Shown here: positions 10,489 through 19,131 of the stretch, piece by piece | Position numbering within the stretch: position 1 is the first letter of the stretch | Layout: each line of letters starts with the position of its first letter | Origin: Microbacterium sp. MYb45 | GTDB lineage: Bacteria; Actinomycetota; Actinomycetes; Actinomycetales; Microbacteriaceae | NCBI RefSeq assembly: GCF_002979655.1 | Contig: NZ_PCPG01000001.1 | Span: 248,001-312,000 of the forward strand | DNA length: 64,000 nucleotides | Reading direction: 5' to 3' | Notes under the pieces: generated by a model | Database searches by the model: none | What the model was told of the DNA's origin: nothing | The model's input: only the letters and a program-made list of their open reading frames with translations | Position numbers and translations under genes: made by a program

Positions 10489-10546
10489 CCGTCGATGACC
10501 TTCGCATCTGCGGAGAGTCGCCCCGTGCCCCCTCGGATGCCCTGGG

Positions 10547-10552
10547 TAGACT
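10547..10552 (+). promoter_or_regulatory. -10 element of leaderless galE promoter
   Basis: TAGACT ends 7 bases before the galE ATG at 10560, without a Shine-Dalgarno. Confidence 0.6.
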
Positions 10553-10559
10553 GACCGCG

Positions 10560-11549
10560 ATGAAGGTACTGATCTCCGGCGGCGCCGGCTACATTGGCTC
10601 AACCGTTGCGACGGCGTGCATCGAGGCCGGAATCGAGGTCGTCATCCTCGACGACCTCTCCACGGGGCTTCGATCCTTCGGCGAAGGCCGGAACCTCTAC
10701 GTCGGCGACATCGCCGATGGCCCGGTGGTGGAGGCGCTGTTGGCGGATCATCCCGACATCGACGCCGTGATCCACTGCGCGGCCCGCATCGTGGTGCCGG
10801 AGTCGGTCGCCGACCCGCTCGGGTACTACGACGCCAACGTGGGCAAGACGATCGTGCTGCTGCGGCGTCTGCGCGACGCGGGTATCCCGCGCATCGTGTT
10901 CAGCTCCTCGGCATCCGTCTACGCCGGTGAGACGGGCGACGGCGTGGACGAGGGCGGCACGCTCGCGCCGTCGAGCCCGTACGCCAGGACCAAGGCGATG
11001 GTCGAGCAGATCCTCGAAGACGCCGCGACGGCGGGCGACTTCCGCGCGATCGCGCTGCGCTACTTCAACCCGATCGGTGCCGACCCGCGGCTGCGGACGG
11101 GCCTGCAGAACCCGACGCCGTCGCATGCGCTGGGAAAGATCATGCAGGCGCGCGTGGCCGGAGAGCCCTTCACCATCACCGGAACGGACTGGGAGACCCG
11201 CGACGGCTCCGGTCTTCGCGACTACATCCACGTCTGGGACCTCGCTCTCGCGCATGTCGCGGCCGTGCAGAAGTTCGACGAGGTCGCCACGCCGGACGAC
11301 CCCTACCAGGTGATCAACCTCGGCACGGGAGACGGCGTGACGGTGCGCGAACTCGTCGCGGCTTTCGAGCGAGTGACGGGCGAACCGCTTCCGGTGACGG
11401 AGACCGACCGCCGGCCCGGAGATCAGGCCGGTGCGTTCGCGATCGTCGACCGCGCTGCCGCGGTCCTGCAGTGGCATGCCCAGCGGTCGGTCGACGACGG
11501 GGTTCGCGACGCGATCGCCTGGGCGGAGAAGCTGCGCGCCACGCTCTGA
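10560..11549 (+). CDS. galE: UDP-glucose 4-epimerase
   Basis: Interconverts UDP-glucose and UDP-galactose, making the UDP-Galp that Glf converts to UDP-Galf. 329 residues, normal for GalE. GGAGYIGS (residues 8-15) binds NAD; FSSSASVYAG gives the catalytic Ser/Thr region; PYARTKAMVE holds the YxxxK active site; LRYFNPIGADP and GDGVTVREL follow as in extended SDR epimerases. The ATG is fixed by the NAD motif and the -10 box 7 bases upstream. It is divergent from glfT2 and convergent with the O-antigen-ligase pair. Together with glf it makes the locus self-sufficient for Galf donor from UDP-glucose. Confidence 0.93.
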   Translation: MKVLISGGAGYIGSTVATACIEAGIEVVILDDLSTGLRSFGEGRNLYVGDIADGPVVEALLADHPDIDAVIHCAARIVVPESVADPLGYYDANVGKTIVLLRRLRDAGIPRIVFSSSASVYAGETGDGVDEGGTLAPSSPYARTKAMVEQILEDAATAGDFRAIALRYFNPIGADPRLRTGLQNPTPSHALGKIMQARVAGEPFTITGTDWETRDGSGLRDYIHVWDLALAHVAAVQKFDEVATPDDPYQVINLGTGDGVTVRELVAAFERVTGEPLPVTETDRRPGDQAGAFAIVDRAAAVLQWHAQRSVDDGVRDAIAWAEKLRATL

Positions 11550-11588
11550 GGTGCAAGAGGTGATTCGTCCCGTGAGAGGATTCGTCGG

Positions 11589-12887
11589 CTATTCCAGCGA
11601 ACGCAGCGTCGAGATCGCGCCCGTGTGGGCGGCGTCGATGTTCTCGCGCCAGGAGCGCGACTGCCCCGCGCGCAGCGCACACAGCACGAGCATGAACCAC
11701 CCTGCTCCGACCAGCGTGAAGCTCTCGAACATCGAGTCGACGGCGAGAGTGACGAGGATGATCGGCGTCCACGCGTAGACCACGGACCGCCGGACGCTCG
11801 CGACCAGCCAGGATCGGATCAGTGCGACCCCGCCGAGGAGCAGGAAGAGCACCAGCCCTGCGGCCCCGAGCTGGAGCAGCACGTCGAAGAACGCGTTCAG
11901 CGCGCTCTGGTGATGGTCGTCGAGTTGGAAGTTGATGTAGGTGAACGGGTACTCGCCGCGCGCCCAGTCGCCGAACCACCCCCAGCCCTGGATCGGCTTG
12001 AGGGCGACGAAGTCGAGGATCGTGTTCCAGAGCGACGCGCGCATCGAGAAGTCCGATCCGGCATCGAGCAGGGCGATGATCTGATGGCGCAACGCGAACG
12101 CGATCGTGAGTGCGAGCGCCACCAGGACGCCGAGCATCCACTGCACGAGGTTTCGCCGCGCCGGCGACGTGTGCCGCACGATCGTGAGGGCGAGCGTCAC
12201 GATGCCGACCGCGACCGCGAGCACGAGCACGGTGGGAGAGGCCGAGAGGAACGCCAGAGACCCGGCGAGGCCGACCGAGACCACAGCGAGAGGAGCGTTC
12301 ACCGACTGCGTGCGCCACTCGATCACGAAGGTGATCAGGGCGATCACCGCGACGAATCCGAGCATGTTGCGGCTGCCGAACAGGCCCTGCACCGGGCCGC
12401 CGGCGGCGAGGTCGCCCTGGATCGCGAGGAAGGTGAAGGGCACGTCGAGCAGGATGCCGGAGAGGATCTCGACCCCGAGGGAGAGGGCCAACAGTGCACG
12501 CAGGGTGTCGCCGATGGCGCGCACGGTCTGCAGTGTGTCGCGGATATGGCCGATGGTGATCGCGAGGAATGCGTACCCGAACAGCGACATCCATCCGAAG
12601 AACGTGTCCGAGCGGTCCGTCGTCCACACCATGCTCACCAGGGCCCAGCCCAGGAAAGCGAAAAGCGACGAGGGAGCGATGCGCAGCGGGGAGAGCTCGT
12701 CGCGGCGCACCCAGAGGATCGCGGCGCCGAGCACGCACAGCACCGCGATGATCGTGGCCAGGGTGACCGTCGAGGTCATCCGTCCGATCGCGTACGAGCC
12801 GAAGATGGCGGTGAGCGCCGTGAGCGTGAAGGCTCGCGCGAGCTCCACGGAGCCGAGCAGGCGGACCAACGGCCGGACCGGTGTCAC
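11589..12887 (-). CDS. O-antigen ligase/polymerase-like membrane protein (second of a pair)
   Basis: 432 residues with about eleven membrane helices and a large outside loop containing RASLWNTILDFVALKPIQGW, the position of the Wzy_C/WaaL signature (an Arg plus the 'hpl.G.G' pattern). Members join lipid-linked glycans to an acceptor or polymerise repeat units outside the membrane. The GTG at 12887 overlaps the previous gene's stop by 4 bp (GTGA), so the two are co-translated. A longer frame runs upstream, but only through the preceding gene in another frame. Possible roles are ligation of the galactan to peptidoglycan or to another envelope polymer; the sequence does not decide. Confidence 0.8.
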   Translation of the reverse strand: MTPVRPLVRLLGSVELARAFTLTALTAIFGSYAIGRMTSTVTLATIIAVLCVLGAAILWVRRDELSPLRIAPSSLFAFLGWALVSMVWTTDRSDTFFGWMSLFGYAFLAITIGHIRDTLQTVRAIGDTLRALLALSLGVEILSGILLDVPFTFLAIQGDLAAGGPVQGLFGSRNMLGFVAVIALITFVIEWRTQSVNAPLAVVSVGLAGSLAFLSASPTVLVLAVAVGIVTLALTIVRHTSPARRNLVQWMLGVLVALALTIAFALRHQIIALLDAGSDFSMRASLWNTILDFVALKPIQGWGWFGDWARGEYPFTYINFQLDDHHQSALNAFFDVLLQLGAAGLVLFLLLGGVALIRSWLVASVRRSVVYAWTPIILVTLAVDSMFESFTLVGAGWFMLVLCALRAGQSRSWRENIDAAHTGAISTLRSLE

Positions 12888-14299
12888 GGAACCCGCCGTT
12901 GCCGCGTGCCGCGTTCGAAGACCAGGTCGCGTTCCCCGACGCCCACCAGCGGCACCGACTTCAGCTTGAAGGACAGGAGCACCAGGAGCATCCACCCCCA
13001 GAGCATGATCGGCGTCGACTCCGAGAAGCCCTGGACCAGCAGCACCACGGTGAACAGGCTCGGAAGCAGGGTCAGCGGAGAGAAGGGACGTCGGGCGTGG
13101 AGATCCCAGCGGGGCCGGTCGACCGCGAAGAACCAGGAGCGCCACAGCAGGCTCAGGTACGCGATTCCCATCAGGATCACGCCCAGCACGCCGAGCTGGA
13201 ACAGCACGTCGAGCCACATGTTGTGGGCGTGGAACACCGTGATGCCGTGATCCACGATCCAGTGGTCGAAGGCGGGGTCCGTCGGGATCCACGGACTGGA
13301 GAACCCGTTGCCGAACAGGGGGTGCTCCCGCACCCGCTCGAGCACCTTCGACCAGATCAGGTCGGAGCGGCCGGTGAGGTCGGAGCTGCGCCCGACCAGT
13401 CCGAGCAGCGGTTCGCGCAGCAGCCAGACGGCGGCGGCGGCCAGTGCTGTTCCGCCGATGGCCGTCACATAGATGCGCGTGCGGGCGCCCGGGGTGCGGG
13501 CGCGGCGCATCAGCAGCGCCACGAGGAGGACCAGCGCGGCGGCGGCCGCGCACGCGAGGGCGGTGACCGACGACGTACGCAAGAGGAAGTACGCCGCGAG
13601 CAGCATCCACAGGGCGAGCGTCGTGCGCCAGCGGGCGCGAGCGGCGAACAGCACGCCGAAGGTGATGATCGCGAACAGCGAGATGATCGCCAACAGGTTC
13701 GCGTTGCCGACGATGCCCTGGATCCGTCCGCCGTCGAAGAGGTTGTCCCTGACCCAGTACCACTGCGGGTCGATCTCCCCCTCCGGCACGGTCGCGAAGT
13801 TCGGCAGCAGCGGCCCGTGCAGGACGAGTGAGACCCACAGCTCGATCGCCAGCGAGAGCCCGAGGATCCACTTGAAGGCGGACGAGAGGGCCCGGATGAT
13901 CTCGTGCCAGGTGAGCACGTGGGCGATGAACAGCCCGTTCACGGTGACGGCCGCCAGCAGCACCCAGGTGATCAGCGTCGGTCCTCGCCATTGGGACCAC
14001 GCGACCGAGACCAGGGCGAGTGTCGCGTATCCCATCGCCGTCCACGGCAGGCGACGCCAGCGGAACGGCTGCGGGCGGTTCCGGGCGAGCATCGGGATAC
14101 CGATGCCGAGCGTCGCGAGAGTGAAGACGACGAGGGTGACGGCGGCGCCCTCCATGCCGATGAGGTTGTACACCGCGGTGTGCGCGAAGGTCACGATGAG
14201 CACGAGGATCACATAACCGCGCAGCAGAAGGTGCCCCGTCGACTCGCGCTCCGGCGCCGAGGGCGGGGCTGTCACCGGGTGCTTGGTGTACTGGGCCAT
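12884..14299 (-). CDS. O-antigen ligase/polymerase-like membrane protein (first of a pair)
   Basis: 471 residues with ten or more membrane helices. The long outside loop carries GRSDLIWSKVLERVREHP followed by LFGNGFSSPW and the late VFHAHNMWLDVLFQLG; the Arg, the HPLFGNG block and the late HAHN His are hallmarks of WaaL/Wzy_C ligases. The opening 20 residues are hydrophilic. It is transcribed from a leaderless promoter facing manA and is followed by a second, different member of the same superfamily. The divergence of the two suggests different acceptors or a polymerase plus a ligase rather than simple duplication. Confidence 0.85.
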   Translation of the reverse strand: MAQYTKHPVTAPPSAPERESTGHLLLRGYVILVLIVTFAHTAVYNLIGMEGAAVTLVVFTLATLGIGIPMLARNRPQPFRWRRLPWTAMGYATLALVSVAWSQWRGPTLITWVLLAAVTVNGLFIAHVLTWHEIIRALSSAFKWILGLSLAIELWVSLVLHGPLLPNFATVPEGEIDPQWYWVRDNLFDGGRIQGIVGNANLLAIISLFAIITFGVLFAARARWRTTLALWMLLAAYFLLRTSSVTALACAAAAALVLLVALLMRRARTPGARTRIYVTAIGGTALAAAAVWLLREPLLGLVGRSSDLTGRSDLIWSKVLERVREHPLFGNGFSSPWIPTDPAFDHWIVDHGITVFHAHNMWLDVLFQLGVLGVILMGIAYLSLLWRSWFFAVDRPRWDLHARRPFSPLTLLPSLFTVVLLVQGFSESTPIMLWGWMLLVLLSFKLKSVPLVGVGERDLVFERGTRQRRVP

Positions 14300-14306
14300 C
14301 GCGTTC

Positions 14307-14312
14307 AGGCTA
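14307..14312 (-). promoter_or_regulatory. -10 element of leaderless ligase promoter
   Basis: TAGCCT on the minus strand ends 7 bases before the ATG at 14299. Confidence 0.55.
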
Positions 14313-14355
14313 CCGCGCCGCGCTCGGCGCGTGCCTGAACGCCGCAGCGCGGCTC

Positions 14356-14361
14356 TACGCT
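14356..14361 (+). promoter_or_regulatory. -10 element of leaderless manA promoter
   Basis: TACGCT ends 6 bases before the ATG at 14368. Confidence 0.6.
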
Positions 14362-14367
14362 GGTGGC

Positions 14368-15498
14368 ATGCTGCTGAGCCTCACGAACGCACCCCGCGAC
14401 TACGCCTGGGGATCCGACTCCCTCCTCGCCGCACTCGAAGGGCGCACGCCGACCGGTGCCCCCGAGGCGGAGGTGTGGTTCGGGGATCATCCCGGCGACC
14501 CCGCGGACGTCGCGGGTGGCGGTACCCTCGATCAGATCACCGGCGGCACGCTCCCGTACCTGTTGAAGCTGCTCGCCGCGGGCGGGCCGCTCTCGATCCA
14601 GGTGCATCCGACGATCGCGCAGGCGCGCGACGGCTGGGCGAGGGAGAGCGGGCTCGCCGCAGACGACCCGCAGCGCAACTATCGCGACGACAACCACAAA
14701 CCCGAACTCATCGTGGCTCTCAGCGAGCGGTTCGAATCGCTGAGCGGCCTGCGCCCGGTGAAGGACACGCTCGCTCTGCTGGACCTGCTGGACGACAGCG
14801 ACGGCGTCGCACAGCTCCGCGCCCGTCTCGGGGGCGGAGCCGATGAGCTGCGGGATGCCATCGGGTGGTTGCTCGGAGGCGACGTGCAGCGAGAGGTCGA
14901 CGAGATCATCGCCGCGGTGGTGCGGGCAGCGGAGCGAACCGACACGGGGGAGTGGGGCACGACGCTGAGTGCCATCGCGGGCGTGGCGGCGAACTACCCG
15001 GGCGATCCTGGGGTGGTCGTGGCGCTGCTGATGAACCATGTCGTGCTGCGACGAGGAGAGGGCGTGTTCCTGCGCGCCGGCCTTCTGCATGCCTACCTCT
15101 CGGGTCTCGGCGTCGAGATCATGGCGGCGAGCGACAACGTGCTTCGCGGCGGCCTGACTCCCAAGCGCATCGACGTCCCCGAGCTGCTGGCGATCCTCGA
15201 CCCGACGCCCGGTGAGGTCCCGGTGCTGCGGCCTGCGGAGGGCGACGCGGTCACGGTCTATCCGGTTCCCGTGCCCGACTTCGCGCTCAGCAGGGTCACG
15301 GTGGAGGGTGCTCCGATCACGGTCGAGGTCTCGGGACCGACGATGGTGCTCGCGACCGCAGGGGCCATCACGGTCACCTCTTCGTCCGGCGAGGAAGTGC
15401 AGGTCCCCGTGGGAAGCGTGGCTTTCGCGGGCGGCGACGAGAGCACGCTCACCGTGTCCGGCGAGGGCGAGGCGTTCGTGGCCGGACCGGGGCGCTGA
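14368..15498 (+). CDS. manA: Mannose-6-phosphate isomerase, class I
   Basis: Interconverts fructose-6-phosphate and mannose-6-phosphate, the entry to GDP-mannose for mannosylated lipids and proteins. The 376-residue protein has the type I PMI motifs: SIQVHP (zinc-binding Gln and His), DDNHKPELIVAL (zinc-binding Glu; substrate site) and LHAYLSGLGVEIMAASDNVLRGG in the cupin core, the last shown only as a landmark. The first residues (SLTNAPRDYAWGS) match the usual N-terminus and fix the ATG. In M. tuberculosis manA also lies near whiB2 and the DUF3499 gene, so the neighbourhood is conserved; manB and the GDP-mannose pyrophosphorylase gene are not in this window. Confidence 0.93.
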   Translation: MLLSLTNAPRDYAWGSDSLLAALEGRTPTGAPEAEVWFGDHPGDPADVAGGGTLDQITGGTLPYLLKLLAAGGPLSIQVHPTIAQARDGWARESGLAADDPQRNYRDDNHKPELIVALSERFESLSGLRPVKDTLALLDLLDDSDGVAQLRARLGGGADELRDAIGWLLGGDVQREVDEIIAAVVRAAERTDTGEWGTTLSAIAGVAANYPGDPGVVVALLMNHVVLRRGEGVFLRAGLLHAYLSGLGVEIMAASDNVLRGGLTPKRIDVPELLAILDPTPGEVPVLRPAEGDAVTVYPVPVPDFALSRVTVEGAPITVEVSGPTMVLATAGAITVTSSSGEEVQVPVGSVAFAGGDESTLTVSGEGEAFVAGPGR

Positions 15499-15581
15499 AC
15501 GCCGCGCGCTCGCCGCGCCGCGACACGCCGATGGATCGTCATGAACCTTCAAGACCGTATTGAGGGTTTACGATCCGCGAC

Positions 15582-15610
15582 TTGACCGGAGCGAATGACA
15601 CGGGTGTAAT
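15582..15610 (+). promoter_or_regulatory. Housekeeping-type promoter of whiB
   Basis: TTGACC (15582-15587) and TGTAAT (15605-15610) are spaced by 17 bp, each one mismatch from the sigma-70/HrdB consensus. It is one of the clearest two-part promoters in the window. The predicted transcription start near 15617 rules out translation from the ATG at 15616 and leaves a leader of about 44 bases. Confidence 0.65.
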
Positions 15611-15660
15611 TAGTCATGCGCACGGCCCGCCGGGGGGCGGAGACAGGGTTGGAGATCGAG

Positions 15661-15981
15661 ATGACGGGATACCGTTCCGACGTACCGGAGAATTGGTTCG
15701 TCGATCCGATCAACCTCGGTGTTCCCGGGGTGCGACGCACGGACGCCGCCGACGACGACAACGCCCTCGCCTGGCAGGCCGACGCCCTCTGCTCGCAGAC
15801 GGATCCTGAGGCCTTCTTCCCGGAGAAGGGCGGATCGACCAGAGACGCCAAGCGGATCTGCACCACCTGCGACGTGCGTGGCGAATGCCTCGAATACGCG
15901 CTCAACAACGATGAGCGCTTCGGCATCTGGGGCGGACTCTCCGAGCGCGAGCGCCGCAAGCTCAAGCGTCGCGCCAGCTGA
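15661..15981 (+). CDS. whiB2: WhiB family iron-sulfur regulator, WhiB2/WhmD type
   Basis: 106 residues. Four Cys (C44, C67, C70, C76 in the pattern C-x22-C-x2-C-x5-C) hold a [4Fe-4S] cluster, followed by the GIWGG turn that contacts the sigma factor and a basic tail KLKRRAS for DNA contact. WhiB2/WhmD/WhiB proteins work with the primary sigma factor to control septation and cell division. The start is placed at 15661: GGAG lies at 15651-15654, and an in-frame ATG at 15616 lies at the predicted transcription start. The position between manA and the envelope glycosyltransferase matches whiB2 loci in other Actinobacteria. A 19-bp tandem repeat covers the stop codon. Confidence 0.92.
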   Translation: MTGYRSDVPENWFVDPINLGVPGVRRTDAADDDNALAWQADALCSQTDPEAFFPEKGGSTRDAKRICTTCDVRGECLEYALNNDERFGIWGGLSERERRKLKRRAS

Positions 15982-16004
15982 TCGGCGTCGCGCCAGCTGA
16001 TCGG
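15967..16004. repeat. 19-bp perfect tandem duplication across the whiB2 stop codon
   Basis: Two identical, adjacent 19-bp units (15967-15985 and 15986-16004), unit CGTCGCGCCAGCTGATCGG. The first includes the last codons and the TGA; the second is non-coding, apart from an 8-codon extension if the stop were read through. Confidence 0.9.
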
Positions 16005-16086
16005 CTGAGCCGGTCGCCGCGGGCTGCGGCCGCATCGCTTCGCAGGCGCGCCGCGTCCACTGCTCCAGGGCAGGTCTTGACACGCA

Positions 16087-16092
16087 TAGGCT
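16087..16092 (+). promoter_or_regulatory. Putative -10 for the glycosyltransferase-DUF5719 operon
   Basis: TAGGCT lies 9 bases before the ATG at 16102, giving a leader of at most a few bases. Confidence 0.45.
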
Positions 16093-16101
16093 GACGACGT
16101 C

Positions 16102-19100
16102 ATGCCAGCCCGAGTTCACGCAATCATCGTCGCGCGCCCCGGATCCTCGTCCCGCGCGCAACTCCTCCGCACTCTCGAAGCCGTTCGCTCCCAGACCTCG
16201 CCCGCCGAGGCGGTGACGCTCGTCATGTGCGGCGATGCATCTTCCCTGCGCGAGAGCGAAGCCGTCGCGGCCGTCGTCGAGGGGATCATCGAAGCTCGCA
16301 CGACGACCTCGTTCGCTGAGGCGGTGGAGCTCGCGCGTCCCCGTGTGAACGCAGGCTCCGCGATCTGGCTGCTCGCGCAGGACACGGCTCCGCATCCGCG
16401 GGCGCTGGAGCGGCTCCGGGGAACGCTCGAGCGTTCGCCCTCCGCGGCGATCGTCGCGCCCAAGCTCGTCGCGACCGACAACGATCGGGAGATCGTCTCA
16501 CTCGGTGTCAGCATGACGACGTTCGGTCGCTCGGTCGAACTCGCGGCAGGGGAACTCGACCAGGGACAGCACGACCGCATGGACGACGCGCTCGGTTCCG
16601 ACGTGCGCGGCGTCCTCATCCGCGGAGAGGTCCGCGACGCGCTGCGACCCGATCCCGCGCTCGCCGGCGCCGACGAAGGCCTCGATCTGGGCGTCCGTGC
16701 GCGCCTGGGCGGCGGTCGGCTCGTGCTCTCACCGAGTGCGCGGGTCTCCGCGGCGCCGGGCGGTCCCGCCGCGCTGCCCTCCGGCCGATCCCGTCGCGCC
16801 TACGTCACCCGGCTGGCGCAGTTGCACCGGCGACTCGCATACGCCCCGGCGGGCGCGGTGCCGCTGCACTGGCTCAGTCTGCTCCCGCTCGCGCTGTGGC
16901 GCTCCATCACGCATCTCGTCGGCAAGCGGCCGGAAGCGGTGCTCCCCGAGTGGGGGGCGGCCCTCACCGCGATGCTGCGCGTCGGTGCGGTCGCGCGGTC
17001 CCGCTCGCGCATCCGCGCCTTCCGCTCTTCCACCTGGGCGAGCATCGCGCCGTTGCGGGTGACGTCGTCCGATCTGCGCCGGCGTCTCGATGACGGGCAT
17101 GGCAGTGAAGGCGGTGCCGTCAGCGAACTCCGTTTCTTCTCCGGCGGCGGTGCCTGGGCCGTGCTCGCGGCGCTCGTCGTGAGCATCGCCTCCTTCACGA
17201 CCCTGCTCGCGTGGCCGGCCCTCGGCGGCGGCGCGCTCCTGCCGCTGCGTCAGACCGTCTCGGCGCTCTGGAGCGATGCGGCGTGGGGCGCTCGCGGCAC
17301 GGGGATCGGCCTCGTCGGCCCGGCAGACCCGTTCGCCGCGGTCGTGGCTGTGCTCGGCTCTCTGTGGCCGGCCGGACCGTCGTTCGTGATGGTGCTGCTG
17401 TGGATTCTCGCGCTTCCGCTCGCCGTCCTCGGAGGCTGGTTCGCTGCGACGCGAGTGACCGACCGGTCGGGGCTTCGTATCTTCGCCGGTGTCGCGTGGG
17501 CGCTGGCGCCCACCTTCCTCACTGCGCTCGTCGACGGCCGCCCGAGCGCCGTGCTGGTGCACCTCCTGCTGCCATGGCTCTTCCATTCCGCCGTGGTGGC
17601 GCACCGCTCCTGGGGTGCGGCCGGAAGCGCCTCCCTCCTGCTCGCCGCCGTGATCGCCTGTGCTCCGTCGTTGGCGCCCGCACTCGCGCTGCTGTGGGTC
17701 GTGGCGGTGGGTATCGTGCTCGGCACCGCGCAGTTCCGTGGGGCCGGACGTCTGCTGTGGCTGCTCGTGCCGACGGCCGCACTGTTCGCTCCACTCGTCT
17801 TCTGGCAGGTCGCACACGGGACGCCGTTGGCGATCCTGGGCGATCCCGGACTGGTGTGGGCGGGACCACAGGCGGCCGCCGACGCCGCGGGTCGGCTGGC
17901 GCTCGCCACCGGATTCCCCACCATGGACCTCGCGGGGTGGTCGTGGTTCGTTCCCGCGCCGATCGCTGCGTGGGCTCCGGTGCTGTGTGCGCCGATGGCC
18001 CTGCTCGCACTCGGCGCGGCCGTCGCCCCCCGGTGGCGCGCGGGCATCACACTGCTCGTCGTCGCTCTGGCAGGCCTCGCGACGGCGTTCCTCGCCGTCG
18101 GCATCACGGTGAGCTTCGCGCAGGGCACCGGAGTGGCGATCTGGCCCGGCGCAGGGCTCAGCCTGGCCTGGGTCGGGGTCGTGGGGGCCGCGCTCGTCAC
18201 GCTGGACACCGCCATCACGCTTCCGAGGCTGCGGGTCCTCTCCGCCGTCGTCGCAGCGGTGGCGCTCGGAATCTGTGCCGTACCGGCGCTCAGCGCCCTC
18301 CACCTGGGTCGGTCGGTCCTCACGAACGGCCCCGAATCGACGCTGCCCGCCTACGTCGCCGCCCAAGCCGCCGGGGACCGTCCGCTCGCGACGCTCGTGA
18401 TGACTCCGCAGAACGACGGAGGACTCGCGGTCGAGGTGGTCTGGGGGGCGAGCGAGACTCTCGGATCCCAGACCACGATGGTCTCGACCGCCGTCGAGCC
18501 GCAGGGGGACGACATCGCGACGCTCGCCGTCGATCTCCTCTCCGCCCGCGACTTCGATGCTCCGGGCGAGCTGGCTGCGAAGGGGATCAGCTACGTGCTG
18601 CTCTCGGAGCTGTCCGGGAGCGAAGGAGACAAGGCTCGCGCTCTGCGCACCGCGGCCGTCGCCTCGATCGATCAGCGTGCCGGCCTGGTCCATGCAGGCG
18701 AGAGCGATCGCGGAGTGCTCTGGCGTCTGGAGGCCGAGATCGCTGCGCCACCGACACTGACTTCCGCTCAGGAGGGAACCGCTCGCCTCGTGTTGACGAT
18801 CCAGCTGCTGGCCGTCCTCGTGGCGCTGCTGCTGTCGATCCCGACCAGGGCTTCGCGTCGCGCGGCGCGAGCGCAATCCCGCATCGTCGGCCGCGCGCCG
18901 GATGAGCCGATGATCCTGCCTCGGCACGCGGAGGACCAGGTCTCGCTCGAGGAGCAGACGCCGGTCGGAGCGATCGAGGAGCCGCAGGACGAGGCCGCGC
19001 TGAACGACGAGGCGCTGGTTCCGATCGCCGAGCCCGATCCCATCGCCCAGGACCCTTCGGAATCCGTCGACGCGGAATCCGACGGGAGCGACGACGAGAG

Positions 19101-19131
19101 AGCCGAGACGACAGGGGAGGGGGACCGATGA
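16102..19131 (+). CDS. Large GT2-like membrane glycosyltransferase
   Basis: 1009 residues. Residues 1-230 look like a GT2 domain (HAIIVARPGSSSR start), but the metal-site segment reads LLAQDTAPHP rather than the usual DDDxxP, so activity is uncertain. Residues 350-740 hold about a dozen membrane helices, then an extracellular domain (about 750-875), a last helix near 885-905 and an acidic cytoplasmic tail of about 100 residues. Comparable giant proteins sit beside whiB2 and DUF5719 genes across Actinobacteria and are thought to act in envelope glycan synthesis; substrate unknown. The stop overlaps the start of the DUF5719 gene by 4 bp. Loss of the acidic motif might mean a scaffold or regulator role. 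Confidence 0.75.
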   Translation: MPARVHAIIVARPGSSSRAQLLRTLEAVRSQTSPAEAVTLVMCGDASSLRESEAVAAVVEGIIEARTTTSFAEAVELARPRVNAGSAIWLLAQDTAPHPRALERLRGTLERSPSAAIVAPKLVATDNDREIVSLGVSMTTFGRSVELAAGELDQGQHDRMDDALGSDVRGVLIRGEVRDALRPDPALAGADEGLDLGVRARLGGGRLVLSPSARVSAAPGGPAALPSGRSRRAYVTRLAQLHRRLAYAPAGAVPLHWLSLLPLALWRSITHLVGKRPEAVLPEWGAALTAMLRVGAVARSRSRIRAFRSSTWASIAPLRVTSSDLRRRLDDGHGSEGGAVSELRFFSGGGAWAVLAALVVSIASFTTLLAWPALGGGALLPLRQTVSALWSDAAWGARGTGIGLVGPADPFAAVVAVLGSLWPAGPSFVMVLLWILALPLAVLGGWFAATRVTDRSGLRIFAGVAWALAPTFLTALVDGRPSAVLVHLLLPWLFHSAVVAHRSWGAAGSASLLLAAVIACAPSLAPALALLWVVAVGIVLGTAQFRGAGRLLWLLVPTAALFAPLVFWQVAHGTPLAILGDPGLVWAGPQAAADAAGRLALATGFPTMDLAGWSWFVPAPIAAWAPVLCAPMALLALGAAVAPRWRAGITLLVVALAGLATAFLAVGITVSFAQGTGVAIWPGAGLSLAWVGVVGAALVTLDTAITLPRLRVLSAVVAAVALGICAVPALSALHLGRSVLTNGPESTLPAYVAAQAAGDRPLATLVMTPQNDGGLAVEVVWGASETLGSQTTMVSTAVEPQGDDIATLAVDLLSARDFDAPGELAAKGISYVLLSELSGSEGDKARALRTAAVASIDQRAGLVHAGESDRGVLWRLEAEIAAPPTLTSAQEGTARLVLTIQLLAVLVALLLSIPTRASRRAARAQSRIVGRAPDEPMILPRHAEDQVSLEEQTPVGAIEEPQDEAALNDEALVPIAEPDPIAQDPSESVDAESDGSDDERAETTGEGDR

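Noticed and set aside
15616..15660. Earlier ATG for whiB2
   Set aside because: It coincides with the predicted transcription start and has no ribosome site; 15661 has GGAG at correct spacing.
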